This document shows, piece after piece, positions 1 to 10,100 of a stretch of 64,000 bases of DNA. The translations under genes were made by a program, and so were the position numbers. Each line of letters opens with the position of its first letter. Positions within the stretch are counted from its first letter, which is position 1. This DNA comes from Cladophialophora immunda. Taxonomy: Eukaryota; Ascomycota; Eurotiomycetes; Chaetothyriales; Herpotrichiellaceae. The notes beneath the pieces were generated by a model that worked only from the letters and a program-made list of their open reading frames with translations, ran no database searches and was not told where the DNA came from. The stretch covers positions 3,308,485 to 3,372,484 of the forward strand of contig NW_015622542.1 of the NCBI RefSeq assembly GCF_000835495.1, given 5' to 3'.

Positions 1-203
1 GGGGCTTGGACCTGGTCAGCCCAGGTCTGGCAGCTGGTTTGGCTTGCAGCTTCACGGTCGTGATGGTGATGCTTACCTTGGGCATTAGACAGTCCCTCCG
101 CTTGACTGTATGTCTGGCTCGGGTGGCGGAGGGAGCCTGACTGAGAGGTCGCCACATCATCCGTGCTTTTCAAGGTGGGCGCCGGACGCAATGGTTCGCT
201 CAT
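1..203 (-). CDS. Partial gene running off the left edge (N-terminus only)
   Basis: On the minus strand an ATG at 203 opens 42 codons free of stops (MSEPLRPAPTLKSTDD...), ending at a good donor (GTAAGC from 76). The intron would end at one of three AGs before the window edge; the AG after GGGCTGAC leaves an intron of about 60 bp and is my favourite. The peptide is rich in Ser, Pro, Gln and Thr, like the disordered start of many fungal regulators, but no domain is visible. It is called a gene only from the open frame plus the canonical donor. It could be chance. Confidence 0.35.
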   Translation of the reverse strand, partial: MSEPLRPAPTLKSTDDVATSQSGSLRHPSQTYSQAEGLSNAQGKHHHHDREAASQTSCQTWADQVQA

Positions 204-1532
204 TCCGCTCGATTTGCCGTCGGTATATTTTCAAACGCGCATTGAGAAGCTGGGTAGATGTGTGAATGATCTTTCTTGGTCACGCCGCGTCAAATCTCAG
301 TGACGAATTCAAGATATCTTTCGATACTGAGGTCCACGGCCCTCGGTCTCCCTGAGGCAAGGAAGTTGTGGTTTGATATCTATAAGAGAGGCTATTCCGT
401 GGGATAGTAAGAATCCACACTTCTAGATCGTGAGGATGAGAGAACAAATAGGTTGGACCATCGCAGCCCACGAATAGGAGCACGATACTTATGGAACTAG
501 CTATCCTGCGCTCTGCAAGTGCGAACCTCGAGTCGAGAGCTTCAGGGAAGCATTTTCTTTGCGCAGCAACCGATTTCTTCGGGACTTCTGCGAGTCGTCT
601 ACAACAACTAGGACGAAATAGGAGAGGGCCCATTGGGGGGGAAAAAAGGATTGGCGCAAAAAAGAGATGCTCAACAGGAGTATCCAATGATGAGATAGTT
701 GGATGAATGAATGGGTTTCTCATTTCTATTCAATAGTTGGGCCATGACATTCTCCCCACAAGACATTCTAGATACGGCTGTGGGATTGGCGAGAGGATTG
801 TGATGTGATGGGACGCGCGGGGGACGATTTGCATGCGCCTGGCGCCAGTTGGAGACGGGAGCAAGAGTGCGCAAAGAACACAGAAGGCCAGGACGTCCAC
901 CGTGACAAGAGGCTGCGGATACATCATGAAAAGGAGGTAGATTAGCAGCTGCGAAGATCGTGCATACGTCGAAGCCTGCAGGGAGCACACAAACGGATTT
1001 TGGCCCTAATATGGAATAGCAACAGTCACTCGTATGCTCCGCGCAATGAATGCGCCCATATCTCTTGTTCTTTCTCATTAGAACAACAACTAGTGGGCAC
1101 TCTGTTTATAGTACGCTCGGTCGCACTGACTCACACAACGAATGATCTCGAATACCTGCAGCGGCAGGCCTTCTTCACAGCTTCGTCGGCCAACAAACGT
1201 CCCGGAGTCCCTTTTGCGCACGAGGCTAATGCATACCAAACCTGCCATGGCATATTTGGTGCTTTGTGGCGCACGAGACGACAGCGTGCTGGAACCACGG
1301 TCGACAGATGCAGACTGTCAAAGGGTTGCTGACCCACGCTGGAGGTGGCGTTCCGTTAGCCCCGGCGCAGGAAAGCGAATCGTCTCCTGTCCTCTGTGCG
1401 CAGGCGGTGAAGCGTGCAGAGGTACGAGGTGCTTCGTAGGGCAACCAGGGTAAAGACTGACCACCAACCAGATCCCGCGTCCGTCGGTGGGCTTGTAGAT
1501 AGCGCGATTAGACGGTTTTCTCCCAGGGTCAT
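204..1532. other. Intergenic region, no gene recognised
   Basis: Short frames occur on both strands (for example 280-723 minus) but show no recognisable domain, consistent intron pattern or codon bias. This is probably upstream sequence of the edge gene plus spacer before the minisatellite. Confidence 0.4.
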
Positions 1533-1836
1533 CCTCTCGCAGGGGCACCCTCTGACACCAAATGCCTCTGACGCCAGGCGCCTCTGACGTCAGGTGTCTC
1601 TCACGACGGGTGTCTCTCACAACGACTGTCTCTCGCGACGACTGTCTCTCGCGACGACTGTCTCTCACGACGACTGTCTCTCACAACAACTGTCTCTCAC
1701 AACAACTGTCTCTCACAACAAGTGTCTCTCACGACGGGTGTCTCTCACGACGGGTGCCTCTCGCGCCAGGTGCCTCTGACGCCAAATGCCTCTCGCAGGG
1801 GCACCCTCTCGCAGGGGCACCCTCTCGCAGGGTCAT
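1533..1836. repeat. 16-bp minisatellite, 19 units
   Basis: Nineteen consecutive 16-base units start with CCTCT or TCTCT, for example TCTCTCACGACGACTG. The total is exactly 304 bp with no indels between units; a weaker twentieth unit lies just before (1517-1532). Unit variants are ordered almost symmetrically: CGCAGGGGCAC types at both ends, GACGCCA types inside them, ACGACGGG types next, and ACAAC/GCGACGAC types in the centre. The long frames across it on both strands arise because 16 is not a multiple of 3 and the units lack stops. Confidence 0.95.
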
Positions 1837-1853
1837 CATCTCCTAGGCTCATC
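1828..1853. repeat. Left copy of 26-bp direct repeat flanking the LINE fragment
   Basis: It matches 2967-2992 at 23 of 26 positions, in the same orientation. The two copies bracket the segment holding the LINE remnant, so they may be a target-site duplication. The left copy also overlaps the last minisatellite unit. Confidence 0.6.
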
Positions 1854-1873
1854 GATTGATTGATTGATTGATT
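1854..1873. repeat. (GATT)5 microsatellite, possible LINE 3' tail
   Basis: Five perfect GATT units read as (AATC)n on the minus strand. They sit exactly between the left flanking repeat and the 3' side of the minus-strand LINE fragment, where many LINEs carry a simple-repeat tail. Confidence 0.7.
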
Positions 1874-2966
1874 ATGTCATACACTGTCCCAGCCTCCTAG
1901 GAAGCTATGCAGGAGTATTATATAAGGTCGCCCTTCCCACCTCTTTCTTCAGTCTTCTCTCAGAGTTGCAGCTCTCAGTTCACTGACTTCTACCTACTAA
2001 TCTCCACCTATACTAGGCATGATCGAGGCCTGTTGGACGTGTTCCATCTGTGGCTACGTGGCAGAAACCCTCATCTGTCTGGTCTCCTGTGATCTATTCT
2101 TACTCAATGCGTTGCTCTATGGTCATATGTCGAGGGTTCACGAATCTTTAGCTTGGCGCTGAGAATTGGCCTCCAGCGATTCGGCGTTGGTGTGTTGAAA
2201 TTGCCCCAAGAGACCAGTCTTTAAGCATCATTTTCGCCGCTCTTACGGCCATCTTAGGGTCATTGAGCACACTCCTTTAAGGCAAGAACTCGTCTTCCGC
2301 CCGCCCCACATTTCCTCTCGTTCTATCACCCATTACCTACATTTTAGCAACACATGTTCTACCGTCTATTCTCCATGGTTACAGCTAGATCGGCCTGTTT
2401 CTGCCTTATCAATGCTGTGAAGATAGGCCGCCAGTCCGATCTTGTCGGTTCTCATCTGCGTAGTGACGGAGGAGATGGGTCGCGGAAGATTTTGGTGCAG
2501 TTGAAGGGTTTTCTTGTCTGGCTTTGTCCCTAGGCGGTGGAGGGTTCATCCGTGTCGGCCATGTGTCCAGAGAACTTCTCAGTCTTTCTGTAAAGCTTGG
2601 TTGATGGTGTGTTTCGCTTTGGTCAACAGCATTGTTGTCTGTGGGGCCTCCTACTGCTGGCCTCGAGTCTGGCGAGGACGTCTGCTTGGCAGTGTTGGTG
2701 CTGTGTTGGTGCCTTGTCTGGCCGCTTCCTTCGCCGTCTTGTCTGCGGCCTCTTTGCCAGGAATGCCATGATGGGCAGGAATCCACCGTAGTTCGATTTC
2801 CGTGGTCTTGGCCACCTCGTCCATTAGCTGCAAGAATGCTGCAAGGATGTATTGTCCTGACATGTTGCCTAGGTTGCGAATAGTTTTCAGGGCACTACAA
2901 CTGTCGGCGAAGATGATGGCCTTCGTGTTGCGGGTTTCAGGGGAGGTGTGGAGAATCTGAAGGGCC
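1854..2966 (-). mobile_element. Decayed, 5'-truncated LINE (Tad-like) fragment: RNase H and CCHC remnant
   Basis: One minus-strand frame, read through stops, gives the second half of an RNase H domain: IIFADSCSAL with the conserved Asp near 2915, WIPAHHGIPGKEAAD with the last catalytic Asp, then KKTLQLHQNLPRP and KIGLAAYLHSI. A zinc-knuckle remnant (EHVLLKC, MWGG) and a typical LINE end (LKTGLLGQF, near 2200) follow. In-frame stops include TAG at 2651-2653, TGA at 2579-2581 and TGA at 2546-2548, with more towards the 3' side; no frameshift is needed. The stops stand where Trp, Arg or Gln are expected, fitting C-to-T/G-to-A decay such as RIP. Endonuclease and reverse transcriptase are absent (5' truncation). 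The fragment is non-functional. Confidence 0.8.
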
Positions 2967-2992
2967 CAGGGTCAACATCTCCCAGGTTCATC
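2967..2992. repeat. Right copy of 26-bp direct repeat flanking the LINE fragment
   Basis: Partner of 1828-1853, with differences at three positions. It abuts the 5'-truncated end of the LINE remnant. Confidence 0.6.
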
Positions 2993-3087
2993 ACAATTCA
3001 AAACCTGTACCGTCCCCGGTTAGGCTGGGAGGGTCTGGAAAAGCGGAGGCAATATGCAAGCTTTGGAGCTTGACATGTATAGCACAC

Positions 3088-3222
3088 TCCCAGCCTGAAG
3101 AGCGACAAAAGCTCGACCTGCATTTGCGCTCCGTGGTCTGGCCTTGGAACGATTAATAGGATCAGTCGAAATCCAACGAGACCTTGCTCGGTCTCTGGAT
3201 GATTTTCAATGGCAGCCAACAA
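3088..3222. repeat. Degenerate direct repeat, copy A
   Basis: It aligns with 3423-3560. Shared blocks are CAGCCTGAAGAG and TCAGTCGAAATCCAA. Minus-strand translations of the two copies also resemble each other (GFRLILLIVPRPD against GFRLTRLPIAKPD, and ELLSLFRL against ELWSLFRL), so the pair may be remains of a repeated protein module or an unclassified element. Confidence 0.65.
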
Positions 3223-3422
3223 TGTCTGAGGTGCGGTTTTTCTCCCGGGATCGTCATGCAAATTCAAAGTCGATCACGACTCCTGCAAGGCTGTGAGGTG
3301 TGGGCCCCAGGGCTCAAGGAGGGGGAGGGGGTTGTAAAAGGAGCATATGACCCAAATGCTCCATTTACACCCTCTATTAGTTGTCGTTTGAGCCACAGGA
3401 ACTCTTCTTGGCACAAGCGCAT

Positions 3423-3560
3423 TCTCAGCCTGAAGAGTGACCAAAGCTCAGACTGCAGCTGCGATTCCTTATCTGGCTTTGCAATAGGTAATCGGGTCAG
3501 TCGAAATCCAATGCGGTATTGCTCTGCCACGGATGCAGGCAACGGTGTCTGGCGGTCAAA
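3423..3560. repeat. Degenerate direct repeat, copy B
   Basis: Second copy, about 335 bp from copy A in the same orientation. The minus-strand frame around it (3264-3677) is open for 137 codons but matches nothing I recognise. Confidence 0.65.
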
Positions 3561-4697
3561 TGGCTGCGCAGAGGGGAAAGCAGGGCAAGTAGCAGGCTCG
3601 GAGACATTCTGAGGCGAGGTAGGTTGGAGGCGTACCCGGGCGCTGGCCAACGGACGGGGTTGCTCCATATGGATCAATCCTGGTTCTCCTGTCAGCCAAC
3701 ACTGCTGCTAGGCCTAGGCGACATCGTCGCGAGAATAGGCGCAACTGCTCGAATCTGGTCGGCCAAATAGAGCTGTCACTGGGCTGGGTCTGTTGAATAG
3801 TGCTCGAGTGCTGGCAGTGGGAGGCGGAGACTGGTTCTTCTGCTCGTCAATCGCTGAACCTGCTCCTCTCAACAGGCATTTTGGAGGCAATCAGACGAGA
3901 GGGAGCTTGTGCACTGGGCATGTCAGTGGACTTTATTATATATCCCACCATCCAAAGGTGGATCCCATTGATACCTGCGACAAGGTGCGGTCCCTTACAA
4001 GGCTCCACTCTGAAACGAGCAAACCGGATGTCAGTCACCACTCCCCTTTCCCCCTTACCTCAAGCCATCCGCAGGCTATATCAGGTCTGCTACCCACCTT
4101 TGGGGCAGGCCTGCCGAATGGCTTCCCGTTCAAATAAGCGGACGATCTCAAGCAAGGTCATGGCAATTCTAGCATGTGCCGTATGATAGAATGATCACGC
4201 TCCAGTTGCAACACGTGGATGAATCGGGACATTGTTGATTCTATCAGGAAGCTGCCCATCATCAAGCTCCGCAGCTCGGCTCGTTATCTCGGGCGCGGAC
4301 GTTGCCGTCGGCCTCAACAAGCTGTTAACCCAGTGCGGCTTTGGACATCCGGGGTACTGTTGGATGTGGCGGAACTTGTGATAGCCGCCTTCAAGGACTT
4401 CTAGTCATTTGGCTCAAGTCTAGGATCCAATCCGTTCCCAGAACACGCCAAAGAATGTCTTTTATCAGGTGGGTCGTCCGGAATTCTCGTCGTTATTGCC
4501 CAGTTTGGTCTGAAATGGCGACCATGTCTCCAATGCCGCGAATGTCCGTTCTCAGATCCTTGAATATCGGATATACCCTCTATCACAATTCCTTATATTG
4601 AAAATCGGTCCACGATCGTACGGCAAAAGAATCTAACGAACGGGACGATACTAATCAACGACAAGACTTCACAGCTCGACCGGGAAACAACGGCATA
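3561..4697. other. Intergenic region before the oxygenase, no gene recognised
   Basis: Several frames of 60-130 codons exist on both strands, none with a recognisable domain or matching splice pattern. The last 100-200 bases presumably hold the promoter and 5' UTR of the gene at 4698. Confidence 0.4.
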
Positions 4698-6046
4698 ATG
4701 TCTACCACCGTGACGACAAGCTCTCTGGCAGAGCCGGAGTACGAATACTTCTTCCGCGATGGGACAATGAACAACAAGCGAAAGATTCTCCGCGGCGAGG
4801 AAGCCGTCGAAACATTTGACGAGATCCCGCTGGTAGACATCGGCGGCATATTCAGCGACAAATACGAAGAGCGTGTGCTCGCAGCCAAGGAGATTGCGGC
4901 CGTGTGCAAGACCGTCGGCTTCATGTACATCAAGAACCACGGGATCTCACAAGAACTCATCGACAAGGTGTTTGAACTTTCGCGCCAATATCACGCCCAG
5001 CCTCTAGCCGTGAAGAAAGAGCAGGACGTTTACAAATCCCCGACGTTACGAGGGTATGAGATTCATTACACCAAAACCCCCGACGGCGACGCAGGTGAGA
5101 TCAGCCCCCCCCTATTGGCTGCACCACCAACAATCTCGCTGACGATGCCTTAACAGTCAAGAAGGGATCATTTCTCTACAGCTACGAGCCCGAAAACGAC
5201 CCGCAACCGCCCACCTTGACCCCGGAAAGGCGCGAACAATGCATCGGGATCCACAACCAGTGGCCTGCTCAATTCCCAGAGTTCAAGACCACGCTGCTGC
5301 AATACCAAGCTGCACTTCTGACACTCGCCCGCGCGCTGCTGCGAACATTTGCGCTGGGCCTCGGGGCCGATGAGCACTATTTCGACTCGATTGTCACCGC
5401 GCCTTTCGTCTCGATCATTCTCCAATACTACCCGCCCAGAGTCCCCGGCTCGACAGACCTAGACGGTCTAGGCGCACACAGCGATTTCGAGAGTAAGACA
5501 TGTTCTCCATAGTCTCTATCCAGAATCTCCCCGGTACCTGCAGAGCCTGGAGATTGACATTTCGGCAGCGTTTACCATCTTGAACCAAGACATGGTGGGA
5601 GGCCTGGAGATCCTCAACAAGAACGGCATCTACGTCCCGGCCAAGCCCATTCGTGGGACCTTCGTCGTGAACGTGGGCGACTTCCTGCAAAGAATCTCCA
5701 ACGACACCTTCGTGTCCACGGTCCACCGTGTCCGCAACGCCTCGGGGGTCGAACGCTACTCCATTCCATTCTTCTTCAGCTTCAACATGGACGCTGCGGT
5801 CCCGGTAAGGGCGATCACCTGAACCCTTTCCACAAGGCCACCACTGATGTGAATTCAAAAGGTCATGCCGGCCTGTACGTCGGAAACTAACCCGGCCAAA
5901 TACGAGCCGAGGAATCTGCACGAGGTAGGTATCCCACAAGGACGAGATGAGGAGGCGCCACTGATGTCCAACGACAGTACACGGCCCTGAGACGGAAGCG
6001 GCAAAGAGAACAGCACGAAAAGGGCATCCATGACACTCTCGGTTAG
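4698..6046 (+). CDS. 2-oxoglutarate/Fe(II)-dependent oxygenase, isopenicillin N synthase-like
   Basis: Five exons (4698-5094, 5157-5492, 5569-5804, 5862-5924, 5978-6046) join in frame to 366 aa. The N-terminal DIOX_N part (about residues 40-130) contains IPLVDIGGIF and VGFMYIKNHGIS. The catalytic jelly-roll has the iron ligands His240 and Asp242 (GAHSDFE) and His297 (STVHRVRN), with Arg307-x-Ser309 (RYSIPFF) for 2-oxoglutarate. Such enzymes hydroxylate, desaturate or cyclise small molecules in the cytosol using O2 and 2-oxoglutarate. The substrate cannot be told; no NRPS is nearby, so penicillin-type chemistry is not implied. All four introns are GT-AG and 53-76 bp. Family membership is secure. 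Confidence 0.93.
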
Positions 6047-6874
6047 CATTGCTGGTCGAATCAAGCTGAGCGAGGCTGACTTGTCTAGTCGTCGAGATGT
6101 AGGGACGGCCGCCAGAGGAGGAGAGTACAGTTCAGGTAGAGGCGTCGAGGTCTCGCAAGCAACAGCGCAGAACTGTCAAACCATTTGCATTTTTGAATGA
6201 GGTCCGTCTCCCGGATCTCCAGGGCTCTTCAGAGGCCGCGGAGGTGAACTGCGTCGGTTGCAACACCACAAGGCTGAACTGGAGGCGATTTGGAGTGGGC
6301 TTGGTGGTGCATTTCGAGGCTTTGATTTCGACCTCAATAGTTCTTGAACCGTAAGGGAATTACCTCCTCGCCCAGGTGCAGAATCCAGTCACAGAGAGAC
6401 TCGGGATATATAGAAGACGGAAATTGTCTCAAGCAATGGCATCAGCTACACAGAGACGTAGCATGAAATCACAAACGACCCTTCGCTTCAAAATTTCGTC
6501 CGATTGTGAGTCAGCAAAAAGTCCCCAGCTGGTGCCAGCAACCTAGGTAAATCAAGAGGATACCCACCACCACCACTACCACCTCCCGCTTAGATATTCG
6601 ACGTCGACGGGTGTCAAGTACCGATTGGCCACTCTCTCGACGTGCCACGGCCTACTCCGCTGTGGACCGCAGATCACCATGAGCACAACGCGGACAGGAA
6701 AGGAAGCCGTAGAGAGGATCGACGGATATGTGGCCGATATATTGGCAGCCGAGAACGGTATATTGAAGCCCAAGCGGCCTCTTTAATGTCCCCTCGTCAC
6801 TTGCAACCTTGGGATCACTCGGTTGGCCATCCCTGTTCTTTTTCTTCTTTATATCAGACATCCGGCACCTCAAG
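6047..6874. other. Intergenic region between oxygenase and dipeptidase
   Basis: No gene seen. The last part contains pyrimidine-rich stretches and TTTATATCAGACAT about 25 bases before the dipeptidase ATG, plausibly core promoter or leader. The (CCA)n-like run CCACCACCACTACCACC lies near 6570. Confidence 0.4.
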
Positions 6875-8257
6875 ATGCAACTCCCGGCTTTATTAGTCAT
6901 TCCGCTCTTGACTTCGCTCGCGCAGAGCAGCGCGGGCGGTTTCTTGGACCAGGCCATCGCGTTGATGGAGGAGAGTCCGTTGCTGGACACGCACATCGAT
7001 CTCCCGCAGATCATCAGGAGCTTGAGTAATGACTGTCCAAATCCATCGCGCACAAATGTCTGACGCACCCTGTCCAGACCGACGACCACTAGATGCCATC
7101 CCCCAGCTGAACGGCTCCTTCCCAGGCCACGTCGACATTCCCAGGATGCGACAAGGCCGGCTGGGGGGAGCCTTCTGGACCGTCTGGGCGCCCTGCTACG
7201 ACGTGACGGGGGAAGACCCCGGGGCCGACTTCAACACTCCTACAAACCACCTGCGCGACTCGATGGAGATGCTCGACATCATCCAGAACATGATCGCGCG
7301 CCACCCGGAGCATCTCCAGTATGCCCGGTCGTCGGCCGAGGTCTGGGACGCCTTCAACGCGGGCAAGATCGCGTCCCTCATCGGCATGGAAGGCACCCAC
7401 GTGCTGGGCAACTCGCTGGGCGCGCTGCGTTTGTTTGCCCAACTCGGCGTCCGCTATTTGACGTTGACGCACACCTGCCACAGCGCGTTCGCGTCGTCCG
7501 CCGGCCCCGGCACCCCTCTCGACTCGGTGCACGAGGGCAACTCCCTGACCCAACTCGGCAGGGAGCTCGTCCGAGAACTGAACCGCGTGGGCATCATGGT
7601 GGACCTCTCACACACGTCGGACGCGACCATGAGGCAAGCCATCGAGCTGTCGGAGGCCCCCGTCGTCTGGACCCACGCCGGTGCCCGCGCTCTCTGGGAC
7701 CACCCCCGGAACGTCCCAGACGACATACTCCGGCTGATTGGCGACGGGCCCGGGAAGAAAGACGGGGTGATCCAATCCATCTTCTTCCCCCCGTTCATCG
7801 GCCCGAACCCGGGCGCGAACGTCTCCCGCGTCGCCGACCACATTGAGCACATCGCGGGCATTGTGGGCAGGAGTCGCGTGGGGATAGCCTCGGACTTTGA
7901 CGGGATGTACATCTCGGTGGACGGTCTGGAAGACGCCAGCAAATACCCGAACATAGTGAGTTCTCCCTTGCCACGTGCCGTTTCTCTGCTGACAATGTGG
8001 AGGTCGCAGAGCTGCTCTCGAGAGGCTGGACGCCGGAAGAGATGAAGGGCGTCTTGGGCGGCAACTTGATGAGGATCATGGACAAGGTGGACGAGGTCAG
8101 CGAGCGGCTGAAGAGCCGGCTGCCGTCCTCGGCCATCTGGGAGAAACGACAAGACCTTCCCGCAACAAAATGGGGCGGTGGAGGTATACAGACATACTGG
8201 CCGAGAGACGTCAAGGCCGCCGTGGAGAAGATGACGGTGCGCCACGATGAATTGTGA
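6875..8257 (+). CDS. M19 (renal/membrane-type) dipeptidase with signal peptide and C-terminal HDEL
   Basis: Three exons (6875-7025, 7078-7955, 8003-8257) give 427 aa. The N-terminus MQLPALLVIPLLTSLAQSSA is a clear signal peptide. All six metal or catalytic positions known from human renal dipeptidase can be placed: His40 and Asp42 (DTHIDLP), Glu155 (MEGTH), His229 (DLSHTSD), His250 (WTHAGAR, usually FSHSSAR) and Asp323 (SDFDG); the spacing is close to the human enzyme. M19 enzymes cleave dipeptides such as Cys-Gly. The last residues are VRHDEL followed by TGA: the HDEL ER-retrieval signal, so the protein is predicted to stay in the ER lumen rather than be secreted or GPI-anchored. Splice sites are canonical and preserve the family alignment (KYPNI / VAELLSRGW). 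Confidence 0.95.
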
Positions 8258-8839
8258 TGGAGGCTACGCACGGGCGTATAGCAACTAGATTATGGTCATG
8301 AGTGCTTCTTTTTGGTGGGGATTACAGGGGTTGATAAGAAAAAAGGGGCGGGGTTTTAAAACCAAAATCAAAAAAGGTCTCTTTCGAGAATACATGCTAG
8401 TAACGAAAAGGCACATGGGATGGCCGTTGGGAAGCCAAAGGGGCTTCTGTTGCCCTTCAGGGCCACAATACCAACTTCTTGCCCCTATTGTTGTCCCCTC
8501 TCTATAACACTATCTTTTCACAAAATGTCAGGTTGACCCCACTCTGAGATTTCGGCCATGGGAAGCACCTCGTCGCCATCCTTACAGTAGGGTGGATGGC
8601 AGGTGGACAAGTTGGAGAAGACTTAGGCAGCAGAGGCTTATCACAGCATATATTGACCCGAGGCGGAAGGGACGAGGACCGGACGGCTTGGCCCAAGAAT
8701 GGATTTCAAGAAGATTGAACAGATTTGAAGTCTTGGGATTATCAACCAGGGTCAAGACAACAGGATACCACAAAAAAGGCGGGCTATCCTATTCCCCAAG
8801 GGACCCCTCCCCTTCCGAGCCGTGGCACTATTCTATACA
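8258..8839. other. Convergent 3' intergenic region
   Basis: It lies between the 3' ends of the dipeptidase (+) and the NIPSNAP gene (-). AT-rich runs near 8335-8375 could serve 3' end formation. No gene seen. Confidence 0.4.
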
Positions 8840-9435
8840 TCACTGGATGGCCGAGAACTTGGTCGGGACCAGGAAGCTGCTCGCGACCTTTGCGTTGATC
8901 GCGCCGTCCTTCTCGCTGTTGGCCCTCGCCTCGATCCACTCGGGGTCGCTGAAGAAGGCGTTCCACTTCTGTTCCCGCTCGGCCAGGGACTCCCACGCCA
9001 GCATGTACGTCAGGTCGTTGGCATCGGGGCCCACGAGCGTCGTCCTGTCAACGAGCACATCAGTTTCGGCGGCTTCGATTTCTCAAAGAAGTCTTCCGGA
9101 CCGGAAAACTCTGCAGGGTGGCCGCCGGCTTCCTTCCTTTGCAATCGTGTCCTAAAGGTGGATCACGCCTAGCTCCGACCCCAAGGACGTTCAATGGCCC
9201 CCTCGGACAGTGCATGTGGACAAAAAACAAACTGCGTCAAGCAAACAGAGCAACTCCCCCGGCGACGGAATTCGGAAATGGACACTCCGTTGATGGGCGA
9301 TTTCAAGACGTACCAGAACCCCAATTGCTTGATTCCGTGCTTCTCCCAGATTCTCAGAGTGTGGTTCTCGAACCGAGCAAGCAGGTTTGGCAGCCGGCCA
9401 GGGATGGTGGTGTAGATACGGAGTTCGTAAATCAT
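8840..9435 (-). CDS. NIPSNAP family protein, small
   Basis: Two exons on the minus strand (9435-9314 and 9044-8840) give 108 aa, the usual length of single-domain NIPSNAP proteins. The start is MIYELRIYTTIPGRLP; the junction rebuilds GFW/TTLVGP, followed by LTYMLAWESLAEREQKW and the conserved tail with SFL.P. The donor is GTACGT and the acceptor GACAG. The 269-bp intron is long for this locus; reading straight through it reaches a stop, so splicing is needed. NIPSNAP domains are dimeric ferredoxin-like folds, linked in animals to mitochondria and vesicles; for the short fungal and bacterial forms no reaction is established. An upstream in-frame extension to 9522 lacks an ATG. Confidence 0.88.
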
Positions 9436-10100
9436 CTTTTCTGTCCGGCAACGATTCTTTAGGGGGTGGATTGGATGGAGACGGGTTGAGATTTGATCGC
9501 GAATTCTTCTCTTTCTGCTCAAATGGATAACTCTCTCAACTGTTATTCCATCCCTTCCTCAAATGGAGGACCTGGTCTGAGTGATATTAATACCTGCCTG
9601 CGCATCTATGCGGGGTAAAATGTCAGAGTAACGAGATCGCACTGCCGGCCGCGCAGCGATGCGGGGATAATGGCCATGTTCTACCTAGGTAGACGAGAAG
9701 GCTTACTCCAAGTCGGACTGGGACGAGGAAATGAGTCGAAACAAGATCACACGGCTCCGTCGAGAGAGGACCCCGCTCGCCCGGGGGACTGGTCGTGGGC
9801 AAGGAGGGAAGGCTTTGCGTCAGTACCCGAGGACATGGCGTGCCCCGTCGACAGGAGGGTCAGGGAGGAGGTGATCTCGGATATGAGCTATCGCAAGGAC
9901 AAAAGAGACGACCCGTGCGAGGAATTGGCTGTCGTGAATTCGGGGTAGATATAGAAGCAAACTCGGGGCAGTTCTAAAAGGGCTGTTTACCTGGCCAGGG
10001 GTGGGCACTCGGACAAGACGTAACATGGAGCTCAGCAGCACCAAGAGAGCAGTAACAGCACTATTTCTCGTAGATGCCCGTACACGGACATTAGAGATAT
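9436..10100. other. Intergenic region, no gene recognised
   Basis: It holds the presumed promoter of the minus-strand NIPSNAP gene. A plus frame at 9670-9948 has no recognisable content. Confidence 0.4.

Noticed and set aside
1318..1846. Open frames across the minisatellite on both strands
   Set aside because: They follow from repetition of a stop-free 16-bp unit; there is no splice logic, domain or start context.
2409..2786. 125-codon minus-strand frame inside the LINE remnant
   Set aside because: It is out of frame with the RNase H/zinc-knuckle reading, which continues through stops in the other frame.
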